Shown in pieces: positions 35,481-43,005 of a DNA stretch of 64,000 nt. The number at the start of each line of letters is the position of its first letter. Positions within the stretch are counted from its first letter, which is position 1. Below the pieces are notes generated by a model. That model saw only the letters and a program-made list of their open reading frames with translations, did no database searches and was not told where the DNA came from. Source of the stretch: an uncultured Eggerthellaceae bacterium (GTDB lineage Bacteria > Actinomycetota > Coriobacteriia > Coriobacteriales > Eggerthellaceae); NCBI GenBank assembly GCA_910588205.1, contig CAJUQK010000006.1, forward strand, positions 22,585 through 86,584, written 5' to 3'. The position numbers were made by a program, and so were the translations under genes.

Positions 35481-36259
35481 GCATCAGCGTGAAGGACCTG
35501 GGCTTCTCCTATGGCTCCCATGACGTGCTGCGCGGCCTTACCTTCGACATTCCCGACGGATGCCTGGTCAACGTGCTGGGTCCCAACGGGGTGGGCAAGT
35601 CGACGCTGTTCCGCTGCATCCTGGGGCTCAACCGGGGCTACAGCGGGTCGGTGACCGTCAACGGGAAGGACCTTGCGCGCCTCACCGTCAAGGAGCGCGC
35701 CCGCGAGGTGTCCTACATCCCCCAATCCCATGCGCCGGTGTACGACTACGAGGTGCTGGATGTGGTGCTCATGGCCACGGGAAGCGACCTGAAGATGCTC
35801 AGCAATCCCGGCTGCAGCCAGCAGCGCCGCGCCTACGAGGCGCTTGAGCGCGTCGGCATCGCGCAGCTGGCCCATCGTCAGTACACGCACATATCGGGCG
35901 GCGAGCAGCAGCTGGTGCTCATCGCGCGGGCGCTGGCCCAGAATGCCCGCACCATCGTCATGGACGAGCCCACGAGCGCCCTTGACTACGGCAACACGGT
36001 GCGCGTGCTCGCGTGCGTGCGGCAGCTGGCCCGCGAAGGGCTCTCCATCGTGCAGTCCACTCACAATCCCGACCACGCCTTCCTGTACGCCGACCGCACG
36101 CTGGTGCTGCGCGACGGGAAGCTGGATGCCTACGGAAGCCCGCGCGACGTCATCACCGCCGAGCTCATCGGCGGGCTGTACGACATGGACGTGGAGATCT
36201 GCTCTCTTCATGGCGACAGGGTGCGCGTGTGCGTGCCTTCAAGCGAGATACCGGAATGA
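35477..36259 (+). CDS. FecE/BtuD-type ABC importer ATPase
   Basis: 260 residues: Walker A LGPNGVGKSTLFRCI, Q-loop YIPQSHAPVYDY, signature ISGGEQQLVLIARAL, Walker B TIVMDEPTSALDYG, switch His in QSTHNPDHA. Cytoplasmic motor of the permease encoded just upstream; two copies pair with two permeases. Same high-GC codon use as the rest of the operon. Confidence 0.94.
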   Translation: MSISVKDLGFSYGSHDVLRGLTFDIPDGCLVNVLGPNGVGKSTLFRCILGLNRGYSGSVTVNGKDLARLTVKERAREVSYIPQSHAPVYDYEVLDVVLMATGSDLKMLSNPGCSQQRRAYEALERVGIAQLAHRQYTHISGGEQQLVLIARALAQNARTIVMDEPTSALDYGNTVRVLACVRQLAREGLSIVQSTHNPDHAFLYADRTLVLRDGKLDAYGSPRDVITAELIGGLYDMDVEICSLHGDRVRVCVPSSEIPE

Positions 36260-36325
36260 GGCTTGGCCAGTCGGGCCGCAAGGCTGCCTGTTGATGCCAG
36301 GCCGCGCAAGGAAAGGGGTTCATCC

Positions 36326-37450
36326 ATGAGCATGACACGAAGGGTGATAGCGAAGGGGGTCGTGGCCGTGGCCTGCATCACGGCCCTCGGCCTCGGTGCG
36401 TTGGGGCTTGCGGGCTGTGCGGGCGGCACGGATGCAGGCCAGCCGTCGAGCGCCCAGCAGGAGCAGACGCGGACGTTCACCGACTCGCTCGGCCGCGAGG
36501 TGGAGTTGCCGGCATCCATCACGAAGATATGCCCCTCGGGGCACACGGCCCAGCAGGTGCTGCTCACCATGGCACCCGACCTCATGGTGGGACTTTCTCA
36601 AGAGCTGAGCGACGACCAGCTGAAGGTGTTCGGCGACAAGTTCAAGGACTACCCGGTGTTCGGGGCGGTGCTGGGCACCAAGGACGACTTCAACCGCGAG
36701 GCCGTGGCCGCCGCAGCACCTCAGGTGATCATCGATACCGGCGAGGTGAAGAAGGACATGCGCGAGAGCTTGGACGCCTTGCAGGATCAGCTGGGCATTC
36801 CCGTGGTGTTCGTGGAGGCGTATCTGGAGGACTACGGGGCCGCGTACCAGATGCTCGGCGAGCTGCTCGGCAGGGAAGAGCGCGGCAGAGAGCTTTCCGA
36901 GTATTGCAGCAACGTCTACCAGAAGACCAAGGACACCATGGCGGGCATCCCCGAGGACCAGCGCGTGTCCATGGCGTACTTGCTGGGCAACAACGGCCTG
37001 AACGCCATCGCGAAGACCTCGGTGCAGGCCCAGGTGATCGATATGGTGGCCAACAACGTGGTGGTCGTGGACGACGTTTCGGGCAAGGGCAACGGCAACG
37101 AGATCAGCCTCGAGCAGATAGCCGTCTGGGACCCGGACCTCATCATCTTCCAGAAGGGGAGCATCTACGACATCGTGGGAGACGATCCTGCTTGGGCGCA
37201 GATGACGGCCATCGCAAACGGCAACTACTATCAGGTTCCCAACGACCCCTGGTGCTGGATGAACAACCCGCCGACGGTGAACCAGCTTATGGGCATGCAA
37301 TGGCTTCCGCGCCTTCTGTACCCCGATGCGTTCGACGACAGCATCCAGGACGTGACGCGCGCCTATTACAGCACCATGTATGGCTACGACCTGACCGACG
37401 CCGACCTGGCCGAGCTGTTGGAAGGCGCTTTGCCGAAGAGCGGACGCTAA
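36326..37450 (+). CDS. Periplasmic-binding-type lipoprotein of the FecCD importer
   Basis: 374 residues from the ATG at 36326 (AAGGAAAGGGG upstream). Lipoprotein signal ends GLAGC (Cys31). Class III binding protein: TFTDSLGREVELPASITKI, then LGTKDDFNREAVAAAAPQVI, and C-terminal NDPWCWMNNPPTVNQLMGM. The NPP...LMGMQWL end is like MolA/WtpA-like and TroA-independent vitamin B12/iron families, so the ligand is not settled. Bound to the membrane outer face and delivers ligand to the permease. Confidence 0.9.
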   Translation: MSMTRRVIAKGVVAVACITALGLGALGLAGCAGGTDAGQPSSAQQEQTRTFTDSLGREVELPASITKICPSGHTAQQVLLTMAPDLMVGLSQELSDDQLKVFGDKFKDYPVFGAVLGTKDDFNREAVAAAAPQVIIDTGEVKKDMRESLDALQDQLGIPVVFVEAYLEDYGAAYQMLGELLGREERGRELSEYCSNVYQKTKDTMAGIPEDQRVSMAYLLGNNGLNAIAKTSVQAQVIDMVANNVVVVDDVSGKGNGNEISLEQIAVWDPDLIIFQKGSIYDIVGDDPAWAQMTAIANGNYYQVPNDPWCWMNNPPTVNQLMGMQWLPRLLYPDAFDDSIQDVTRAYYSTMYGYDLTDADLAELLEGALPKSGR

Positions 37451-37513
37451 GCGATCGCCTTCAAGCGAAATGACCAGGCCAGCGTAGAGACTGGCCGGAA
37501 AGGACATCGAACC

Positions 37514-38851
37514 ATGAGAGACCATTCGCACCATATCGAGCTGTCGCGGGAAGAGGCGGTTGACGAAATGCTTGCGGCACTGCCTGAGTGGTTCGCCGTG
37601 CCGCGCATCGAACAGGTTCCGCTCGACCAGGCCGTGGGCCGCGTCTTGGCCGAGAGCGTCACCGCCAAGGCCGACGTTCCAAGCGTGCTCACCTGCTGCC
37701 TTGATTCCATAGCGGTGCGATGGAACGACTTCGCCGACCTTCCGGCGGGCGATGTGCCCGACACGTCGGGCTGGACGCGCGGGGTCGAATGGGAGTTCGC
37801 GAACACGGGCGTAGCCATGCCCGAGGGGTTCGATACCGCCGTCGTGGTAGAGCACGCAACGGTGTCTGACGATGAGCGGTTCGTCGTCATCCATGCGGCG
37901 CCCTCCCGGCAGTTTGCCGGCACCCGTGCGCCGGGCTCGCAGATGCAGGCTGGGAACGTCGTCGTCGAGGAGGGCTGCGTCATCACGCCTGATGTTGCGG
38001 CGCGCATCGCGGGCGCTGGCTGGTCTGCGGCGATGGTCGTCGCGCGTCCCCGGGTGGCCTTCATTCCGACGGGCGACGAGCTCGTGCCGCCGAACGTGCC
38101 GTTCTCGGAAGGCCATCCCGAGCGCTTCGCTGCGGCGGGGCGGGTGTACGAGTCGAACAGCGCGGTGGCGCGCGGCAAGGTGCAGGGGTGGGGCGGCGAG
38201 TTCGTGCCCTTCGACATCGTGCCCGACGACCGCGAGGCCATTCGCGCGGCGATAGGGCGGGCGTGCGCCGTGGCCGACATCGTGGTGCTCAATGCGGGCT
38301 CGTCGAAAGGGTCGGACGATTGGTCGGTCGAGGTGTTGGAGGACATGGGCCGCGTGCTATGCCACCAGACGAACCATGGCCCTGGGCATCACAGCTCCTA
38401 CGCGCTTGTCGACGGCGTGCCCATCGTGGGGATATCGGGGCCGTCTGGGGGCGCGTCGTTCACGCTGAACTTCTACCTGCTGCCCCTGATGAAGCGGTTT
38501 TTGGGGCTCGACCCGGCGCCGGTGCGCATCCCGGCACGGCTGGCCTCGCCGTTTCCGGGCAGCTCGATGGACGACCTGATGAAGGCGGATCCGGCCTCCC
38601 TTCCCGGCGAGCAGCGCCCGGCCGAGGCCACAGAGCCCGGCTCGCGGTTCTATTCCGTGCGGTTCGTGGTGCTGGCCGCGGCACCAGACGGCACGCTCTC
38701 GGCCACGCCCGTGCCCGGCAAGGCCGGGTCGCCGCAGACGCAGCATGCGAACGCCTACTTCATGATGCCTGCGGGGGCAGATGATGTGCCGCCGATGCCT
38801 GGGGATGTGATCCTCGTGGAACTGCGCCACCCGGCATTGCACTCGGCGTGA
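37514..38851 (+). CDS. MoeA-like molybdopterin molybdenumtransferase paralogue
   Basis: 445 residues: MoeA N-terminal part (LDQAVGRVLAESVTAKADVP), the MoCF domain (VAFIPTGDELVPP, YESNSAVARGKVQGWGGE, VVLNAGSSKGSDDWSVEVL, GISGPSGGASFTLNFYLLP) and a C-terminal beta barrel. MoeA inserts molybdate into adenylated molybdopterin. Differences from housekeeping MoeA: the MDGYA segment reads LDSIAVRW and GGVSVGDYD reads NAGSSKGSDD, keeping Asp. It may serve a particular enzyme or handle tungstate. Starts 63 bases after the binding-protein gene and shares its codon use. Confidence 0.87.
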   Translation: MRDHSHHIELSREEAVDEMLAALPEWFAVPRIEQVPLDQAVGRVLAESVTAKADVPSVLTCCLDSIAVRWNDFADLPAGDVPDTSGWTRGVEWEFANTGVAMPEGFDTAVVVEHATVSDDERFVVIHAAPSRQFAGTRAPGSQMQAGNVVVEEGCVITPDVAARIAGAGWSAAMVVARPRVAFIPTGDELVPPNVPFSEGHPERFAAAGRVYESNSAVARGKVQGWGGEFVPFDIVPDDREAIRAAIGRACAVADIVVLNAGSSKGSDDWSVEVLEDMGRVLCHQTNHGPGHHSSYALVDGVPIVGISGPSGGASFTLNFYLLPLMKRFLGLDPAPVRIPARLASPFPGSSMDDLMKADPASLPGEQRPAEATEPGSRFYSVRFVVLAAAPDGTLSATPVPGKAGSPQTQHANAYFMMPAGADDVPPMPGDVILVELRHPALHSA

Positions 38852-38959
38852 ATGTTGCGCGTCGCGTGAGGATGTGTGGCGCGTGGGGTGTCTGGATCAG
38901 CAATCCCTTAAGCAGCGCTCCCGCGGCGGGGATGGGGTTCCACCTCGTGCTACGGCAGG

Positions 38960-39085
38960 TGCATCGGGCCGAACACGTTCGGTCCCTACGAGTGATGTGT
39001 CAGGTTGATCGTAGGGGCCGAGCTGGCTCGGCCCGACGTTGCACCCAAGCGAACCGGGCATGATAGGTTGCCCGTAAGGGCGGAC
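38960..39085. repeat. Dispersed hairpin repeat, copy E
   Basis: Two strong hairpins, GGGCCGAACACGTTCGGTCCC split at 38966-38986 and GGGGCCGAGCTGGCTCGGCC at 39014-39034, separated by GATGTGTCAGGTTG and followed by GACGTTGCACCCAAG. It fills the 254-base gap between the convergent MoeA-like and NapH-like genes. Remaining bases 38852-38959 hold nothing I recognise. Confidence 0.8.
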
Positions 39086-39105
39086 CCCCTGCTGGGTGGC
39101 TATCA

Positions 39106-39936
39106 TCATTGCTGTGTGCTGCTCGAAGGCTTCGCCGTCCCAACTGAGATGGAGCGCGAAGGGCAATGCTCTTTGCAATCAAGGCACATCGTGCAGTCTT
39201 CCAGATCCCTCCCATCGGAGGTGGCCGCGCAGATGTTCTCGGGGCAGATAGTGGTGCACACCTCGCACCCTTCAACATGAATGCGCGTCTGCTCGTTCAC
39301 CTTCGGAAGGAAGCTCAGCTTCGTGCGTGCTTTCGCCATGAGTCCGAAGAAGAAGCCTAGCGGGCAGATAGCCGAGCACCAACGCCTCAAAACGAAGAGT
39401 TCTAGGGCCAACAGGGCGGGGAAGACGACGAGGTCCCAGCCGGGTTGCCACGTGAACAGCATGCGACTCACGGCGAACATGGTCCCGAAGACGAGGCCGA
39501 TGGGGCAGAATAGGCAGAACACGGGGAAGTGCACGATGAACGAGATCACGAGCAAGACGGCAAGGACGATCCCTTGGGCAAAGAGGTTGTTGCGGGTGCG
39601 GCCATCGTTCGGGTCCTCTTGGTTGCAACCTGAGCATATGCCGGTCTGGCCCGTGAGCCCGCGCGGCTTCCTTCCGCCGAAGATGTTCCGCAACAGGCTC
39701 GTAGGGCACACCCAGGAGCAGAACACGCGTCCCAGCAAGAACACGATAGCCAGCAAGATGAGCACACCGGGGAGCAATGCCCAGGGAATGCTCCCGCTTG
39801 CAACCGATAGCTCGGCGAAGCCCACCGGGCAGAGCGCGCAGAGCGTCCCGATGGGGATATGCGCGAAGGTGGCAGCGAAGATGACCACCAACACTGCTGT
39901 AGCGGCTCCAATGCGCAGGTATCGCATCTTATTCAT
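39106..39936 (-). CDS. NapH-like membrane polyferredoxin
   Basis: 276 residues from the ATG at 39936 (AGAAGGGAACGG upstream); the frame is open to 40131 inside the upstream gene. Four membrane helices with Cys-rich loops CALCPVGFAE, FCSWVCPTS, FCLFCPIGL and CSAICPLGF, then two 4Fe-4S motifs (CEVCTTICPENIC; CTMCLDCKEHCP). NapH passes electrons from menaquinol to periplasmic reductases together with NapG. No napA is present, so it probably served the nearby molybdo-oxidoreductase. Overlaps the NapG-like gene by eight bases. Confidence 0.88.
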   Translation of the reverse strand: MNKMRYLRIGAATAVLVVIFAATFAHIPIGTLCALCPVGFAELSVASGSIPWALLPGVLILLAIVFLLGRVFCSWVCPTSLLRNIFGGRKPRGLTGQTGICSGCNQEDPNDGRTRNNLFAQGIVLAVLLVISFIVHFPVFCLFCPIGLVFGTMFAVSRMLFTWQPGWDLVVFPALLALELFVLRRWCSAICPLGFFFGLMAKARTKLSFLPKVNEQTRIHVEGCEVCTTICPENICAATSDGRDLEDCTMCLDCKEHCPSRSISVGTAKPSSSTQQ

Positions 39937-40636
39937 GGCCGTTCCCTTCTTGTCCACTGGCATTGCCATCTGTGCGTACGGTGCGCGTCCGCTCGAATTC
40001 CGCTGAGGTGAGCGCGCCGGGTAGAGCAGCCGCAGCGCTCTCGCGGCTGACCACGTAGATCCCCTTTTCGGCGGAGGCAGCGTTGTAGGCGCGCAGAGAC
40101 GGAGCGGGGCATTCCGTCTCGCAGAGCCCACACCTATCGCACAGCTGAGGGTCTACGTGCGGCCTGCCGCGGTCGTCAAGGGTGATGGCGCCTTCTACCG
40201 GGCATACATCAGCACAGATGGTGCAGCCGCCCCAATCCCACGCCACGCATGCGTCGCTCAAGACCTTCGCCACGCCGATGTCGTGCGCGGAAGGAGCATC
40301 GAGAGAGAGTGCTCCGGTGGGGCAGGCCTCCACGCACTTCATGCAGAAGTCGCAGTAGCCGCTCTTGTACACCACCTCGGGCGTTCCTACTGTGGGGAAA
40401 TCAAGGCTCAACGGGCGTGGTTGTATCAGATCATAGGGACACGCCTGCACGCATCGTTGGCAGCGGTCGCACTTGGAGAGCAGGCTTCCTTCGCTTTTCG
40501 TGCCTGGAGGCCGAAGGTAGACGGCATGTGCCTGCTCTTGCGCCAGGTGTCCCAAACCACCGGTAACCGCAAGACCTGCTGCGGCGATACCGGCGATGCA
40601 GAATTGGCGCCGACCCATTTCGGTTTTGCTCTTCAT
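39929..40636 (-). CDS. NapG-like Tat-exported ferredoxin
   Basis: 235 residues. Tat-type signal MGRRQFCIAG near residue 7, then a hydrophobic stretch. Four 4Fe-4S clusters: CDRCQRCVQACP, CDFCMKCVEACP, CTICADVCP and CDRCGLCETECP. Exported with its partner NapH-like protein to move electrons from the quinol pool. Reading frame looks intact, unlike the dms genes upstream. Confidence 0.9.
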   Translation of the reverse strand: MKSKTEMGRRQFCIAGIAAAGLAVTGGLGHLAQEQAHAVYLRPPGTKSEGSLLSKCDRCQRCVQACPYDLIQPRPLSLDFPTVGTPEVVYKSGYCDFCMKCVEACPTGALSLDAPSAHDIGVAKVLSDACVAWDWGGCTICADVCPVEGAITLDDRGRPHVDPQLCDRCGLCETECPAPSLRAYNAASAEKGIYVVSRESAAAALPGALTSAEFERTRTVRTDGNASGQEGNGHE

Positions 40637-40696
40637 GGCGTCCTCTTGTCAGATCGTGATCCTCGGATCAGCAAGGCGGGGGAGTTGCCTGCGGGT

Positions 40697-41374
40697 TCAG
40701 TGAGCCATCTCAGACAATAGCGCGACGTCTTTGTGCACGAACGCTCTCGTGAGATTCGCCAGATGCTCATAGAACGTACCTTCGGCGGCTGCGATGAGAT
40801 CTGTGCAGAACAGATCGATCCAGTTCAACAGATGTGTTCGGGCGAAGGAGATCTGCTGGATGACGGTCTGCTCAGCGGCCTCCTCAAGGCCCTCTTGCAG
40901 AAACGCCGCAGCTCGCTCGGATAGCGTGGCCATGAAGGCGAGCTCTACCGCGATATGGTCCTCGGGTTCTGTGAAGCTCTTATCCTTGATCAGATACTGC
41001 TCTCGGTACACGTGCACGACCTGGCTGTAGGCCTCCTGCATCATGATCCCCTTTTCGCTCGTATACACAGATTCGTACGGGAACGCATGGCGGGCGGTGA
41101 GGGGACCCATCCCGAAGAACACCCGATCGAAGGTGACCGCCAGCTGTTCGATCAGGTCATCGTTGGCTGCGTGCAAGGACTGCTGGGTTGCCCTCAAGGC
41201 ATTCTCGAGCTCAGGGTCATCGCTTTCGAAGCTGAATCCGCTTGCCAGCTCTTCGGCGAAGGGCATATCCATCTCTTCGCGAAAGCTCCGAGACAGGATC
41301 TTGTACACGTTCGCTCTGCTTTTCATGAGCGCAACTAGCGCCTGCATATCCGCACTGAGGGGTTCAGAAGCCAT
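40697..41374 (-). CDS. TorD/DmsD-type chaperone
   Basis: 225 residues, all helical. Typical TorD-family features are LSRSFREEMD near the start, the FDRVFFGMGPLTARHAFPYESVY core and EPEDHIAVELAFMATLSERA. These chaperones bind the twin-arginine signal of a molybdo-oxidoreductase and help cofactor insertion before export. Located between dmsABC-like remnants and the NapGH-like pair. Intact, although its presumed client dmsA is broken. Confidence 0.88.
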   Translation of the reverse strand: MASEPLSADMQALVALMKSRANVYKILSRSFREEMDMPFAEELASGFSFESDDPELENALRATQQSLHAANDDLIEQLAVTFDRVFFGMGPLTARHAFPYESVYTSEKGIMMQEAYSQVVHVYREQYLIKDKSFTEPEDHIAVELAFMATLSERAAAFLQEGLEEAAEQTVIQQISFARTHLLNWIDLFCTDLIAAAEGTFYEHLANLTRAFVHKDVALLSEMAH

Positions 41375-41407
41375 AGCAATGCTCCTCGATCGAAGGTGAC
41401 GGGATGG

Positions 41408-41447
41408 ATGGCGCAGGCAGATGCAGAGGGAGGCTCACCTGCGCCAT
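41408..41447. terminator. 10-bp hairpin after the dmsC remnant
   Basis: ATGGCGCAGG (41408-41417) pairs with CCTGCGCCAT (41438-41447) around a 20-base loop, between the stop of the dmsC remnant and the torD-like start. No T-run, so attenuator or mRNA processing stem is as likely as terminator. Confidence 0.4.
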
Positions 41448-41484
41448 CGCGTATCTCAACTGTCAGCCCGTAGCTGGCAGTTGG

Positions 41485-42428
41485 TTAGTAGATCAGGTAT
41501 TCCACAGATGTTGCGACCGTGTACATGATGATACGGAGCACAACGCTTCCCACTACCAGACAGTCAAGAGCGATCAAAAGCGCATTCGCCGTGCTGAGTT
41601 TGTCGGCTTTGGCGGCTGCGGGTGCTGCCGAAGCGGTACCGCTGCCATCTACGCTGGCGACCGTTGGCTCTGCTGCCTTAGCACCATCTTCCGGCTCATT
41701 CGCAAGGGCACCGCGCTTCGCCATGACCAATACCGCAAGGGGGCCGCCCATGCCCACCAGCACGACTCCCAGCCAGAATGCCGGTGCCAGGTCTCCGCCA
41801 GCAAGGCGCATGAATGAGCGGGTCGGGTCGGGGTAGGGTGCGATGGCGATCCATACCACGTAGACGAGGGTCACGACGATCGAAGCGATGATGCCCACCG
41901 TAGCCAACGTCAGGGAAAGCGCCTTGTCCTCATCGTCGCCCTTCATGTATACGAATGCGGCGCTGAGCACGAAGCCCATCCCGATGCCGGTGCCCAGATA
42001 CATGAGAGGGAGCGCGAAGCTGTCCCACGCAGGACGGGCAGGCATCATGTAGGAAGCGCCCGCGATCAGGGGTAGCAGTATCCCGCCGATGGCGGCCAGG
42101 ATTCCGAACACCTTCGTGGCGCCTGGATAGTCCTTGCGTGACAGGATCACGTAGATGAGGGTCATGAGGCCGGTGAAGCCCACGGCGAACAGCTCACGGG
42201 AGAAGGCGGAGCTGACGTTGCCCAGGATGTACAGGGCGCGATCGAGGTGCCCGAGACGCAGGGCGGATGCGCACCCGCCAACCGCAAGCAGGATCAATGC
42301 GATCAGAGACAGGGGAACCTGACCTTCTTGAACACGCCTTTGATCTCACCTATCCCCAGGAAGATCATGATGCCAGACGATGCGCCGAGCAATACGCTGA
42401 AGATCAGCAAAGGCCACTGCACTGCCAT
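41485..42428 (-). pseudogene. dmsC: DMSO reductase anchor subunit (DmsC-like), frameshifted
   Basis: Translation from the ATG at 42428 gives MAVQWPLLIFSVLLGASSGI and on to a stop after 41 codons (TGA at 42303-42305). In the next frame SLIALILLAVGGCASALRLG and the rest of an eight-helix DmsC-type quinol-oxidising anchor continue to 41485. Restoring one base in the CCCC run (42312-42315 on the plus strand GGGG) joins the two parts. A one-base deletion or an assembly error explains this. The C-terminal part (YIY end) is complete. Stop-to-start spacing to the dmsB remnant is three bases. Confidence 0.85.
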
Positions 42429-42431
42429 GAT

Positions 42432-43003
42432 CTATTCACCACCCTTCCATCCGCACTTTTCCAAGCCATAGGTGACCGACGGCTTGTTCCCAACATCAGT
42501 GAGCTTGTGGGTCTTCTTGGAGGCAACGAGCTTGTTCACCTTGCTCTCGGGGTCATCTGCATCCCCGAAGATGCGGGCCTGACCGGGGCAGTGCCGCACG
42601 CAGGCAGGCTCCTGCCCGTTGTCTACCAGGTGAGCGCACAGCGTGCACTTCTCGATGACGCCCTTGTCCTTCGCCGTGTCATAGGTGCGCACGCCGTAGG
42701 GGCAGGCCATGACGCAGTACTAGCACCCCACGCACTTGGAGTGATCTACCAGTACGATGTCGTCTTCGCGCTTATAGCTAGCGCCGGTGGGGCATACGCT
42801 CACGCATTGGGGTTCTCGCAATGCTGGCAGGCTACGGGCAAGTAATACATCTCAAGGTCAGGATAGATTCCGGAAGGTCCCATCGTGAGCACCTTGCTGT
42901 AGAACGTACCCAGACCTACGTTGTTCTCTTGCTTGCACACGACAGCGCAGGAATGGCATCCGATGCAGCTGTCGAGGTCTATGGCCATGGTATGACGCGT
43001 CAT
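42432..43003 (-). pseudogene. dmsB: DMSO reductase iron-sulfur subunit (DmsB-like), frameshift and nonsense
   Basis: The first 67 codons (IDLDSCIGCHSCAVVCKQEN, then YYLPVACQHCENP) end in a premature TGA; the usual continuation QCVSVCPTGASYKREDDIVL follows in the next frame after a CCCC run near 42805-42810. Further on, KCVGC-stop-YCVMACPYGVR has TAG (42720-42722) where Gln or Lys stands in relatives. The remaining part (CTLCAHLVDNGQEPACVRHC) is intact to 42432. With one base restored the length is 190 codons, normal for DmsB, which carries four 4Fe-4S clusters. Confidence 0.9.
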
Positions 43004-43005
43004 GA

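Noticed and set aside
36320..38116. 598-codon open frame antisense to the binding-protein and MoeA-like genes
   Set aside because: Caused by high GC3; composition (Arg, His, Val) is typical of antisense shadows and spans two clear genes.
39106..40636. Periplasmic nitrate reductase (nap) operon
   Set aside because: Only NapH- and NapG-like proteins are present; no NapA, NapB or NapD, and the adjacent catalytic gene is DmsA-like.
42720..42722. TAG in dmsB as a recoded (pyrrolysine) codon
   Set aside because: The same gene is also frameshifted upstream and no pyl genes are seen; a nonsense mutation is simpler.
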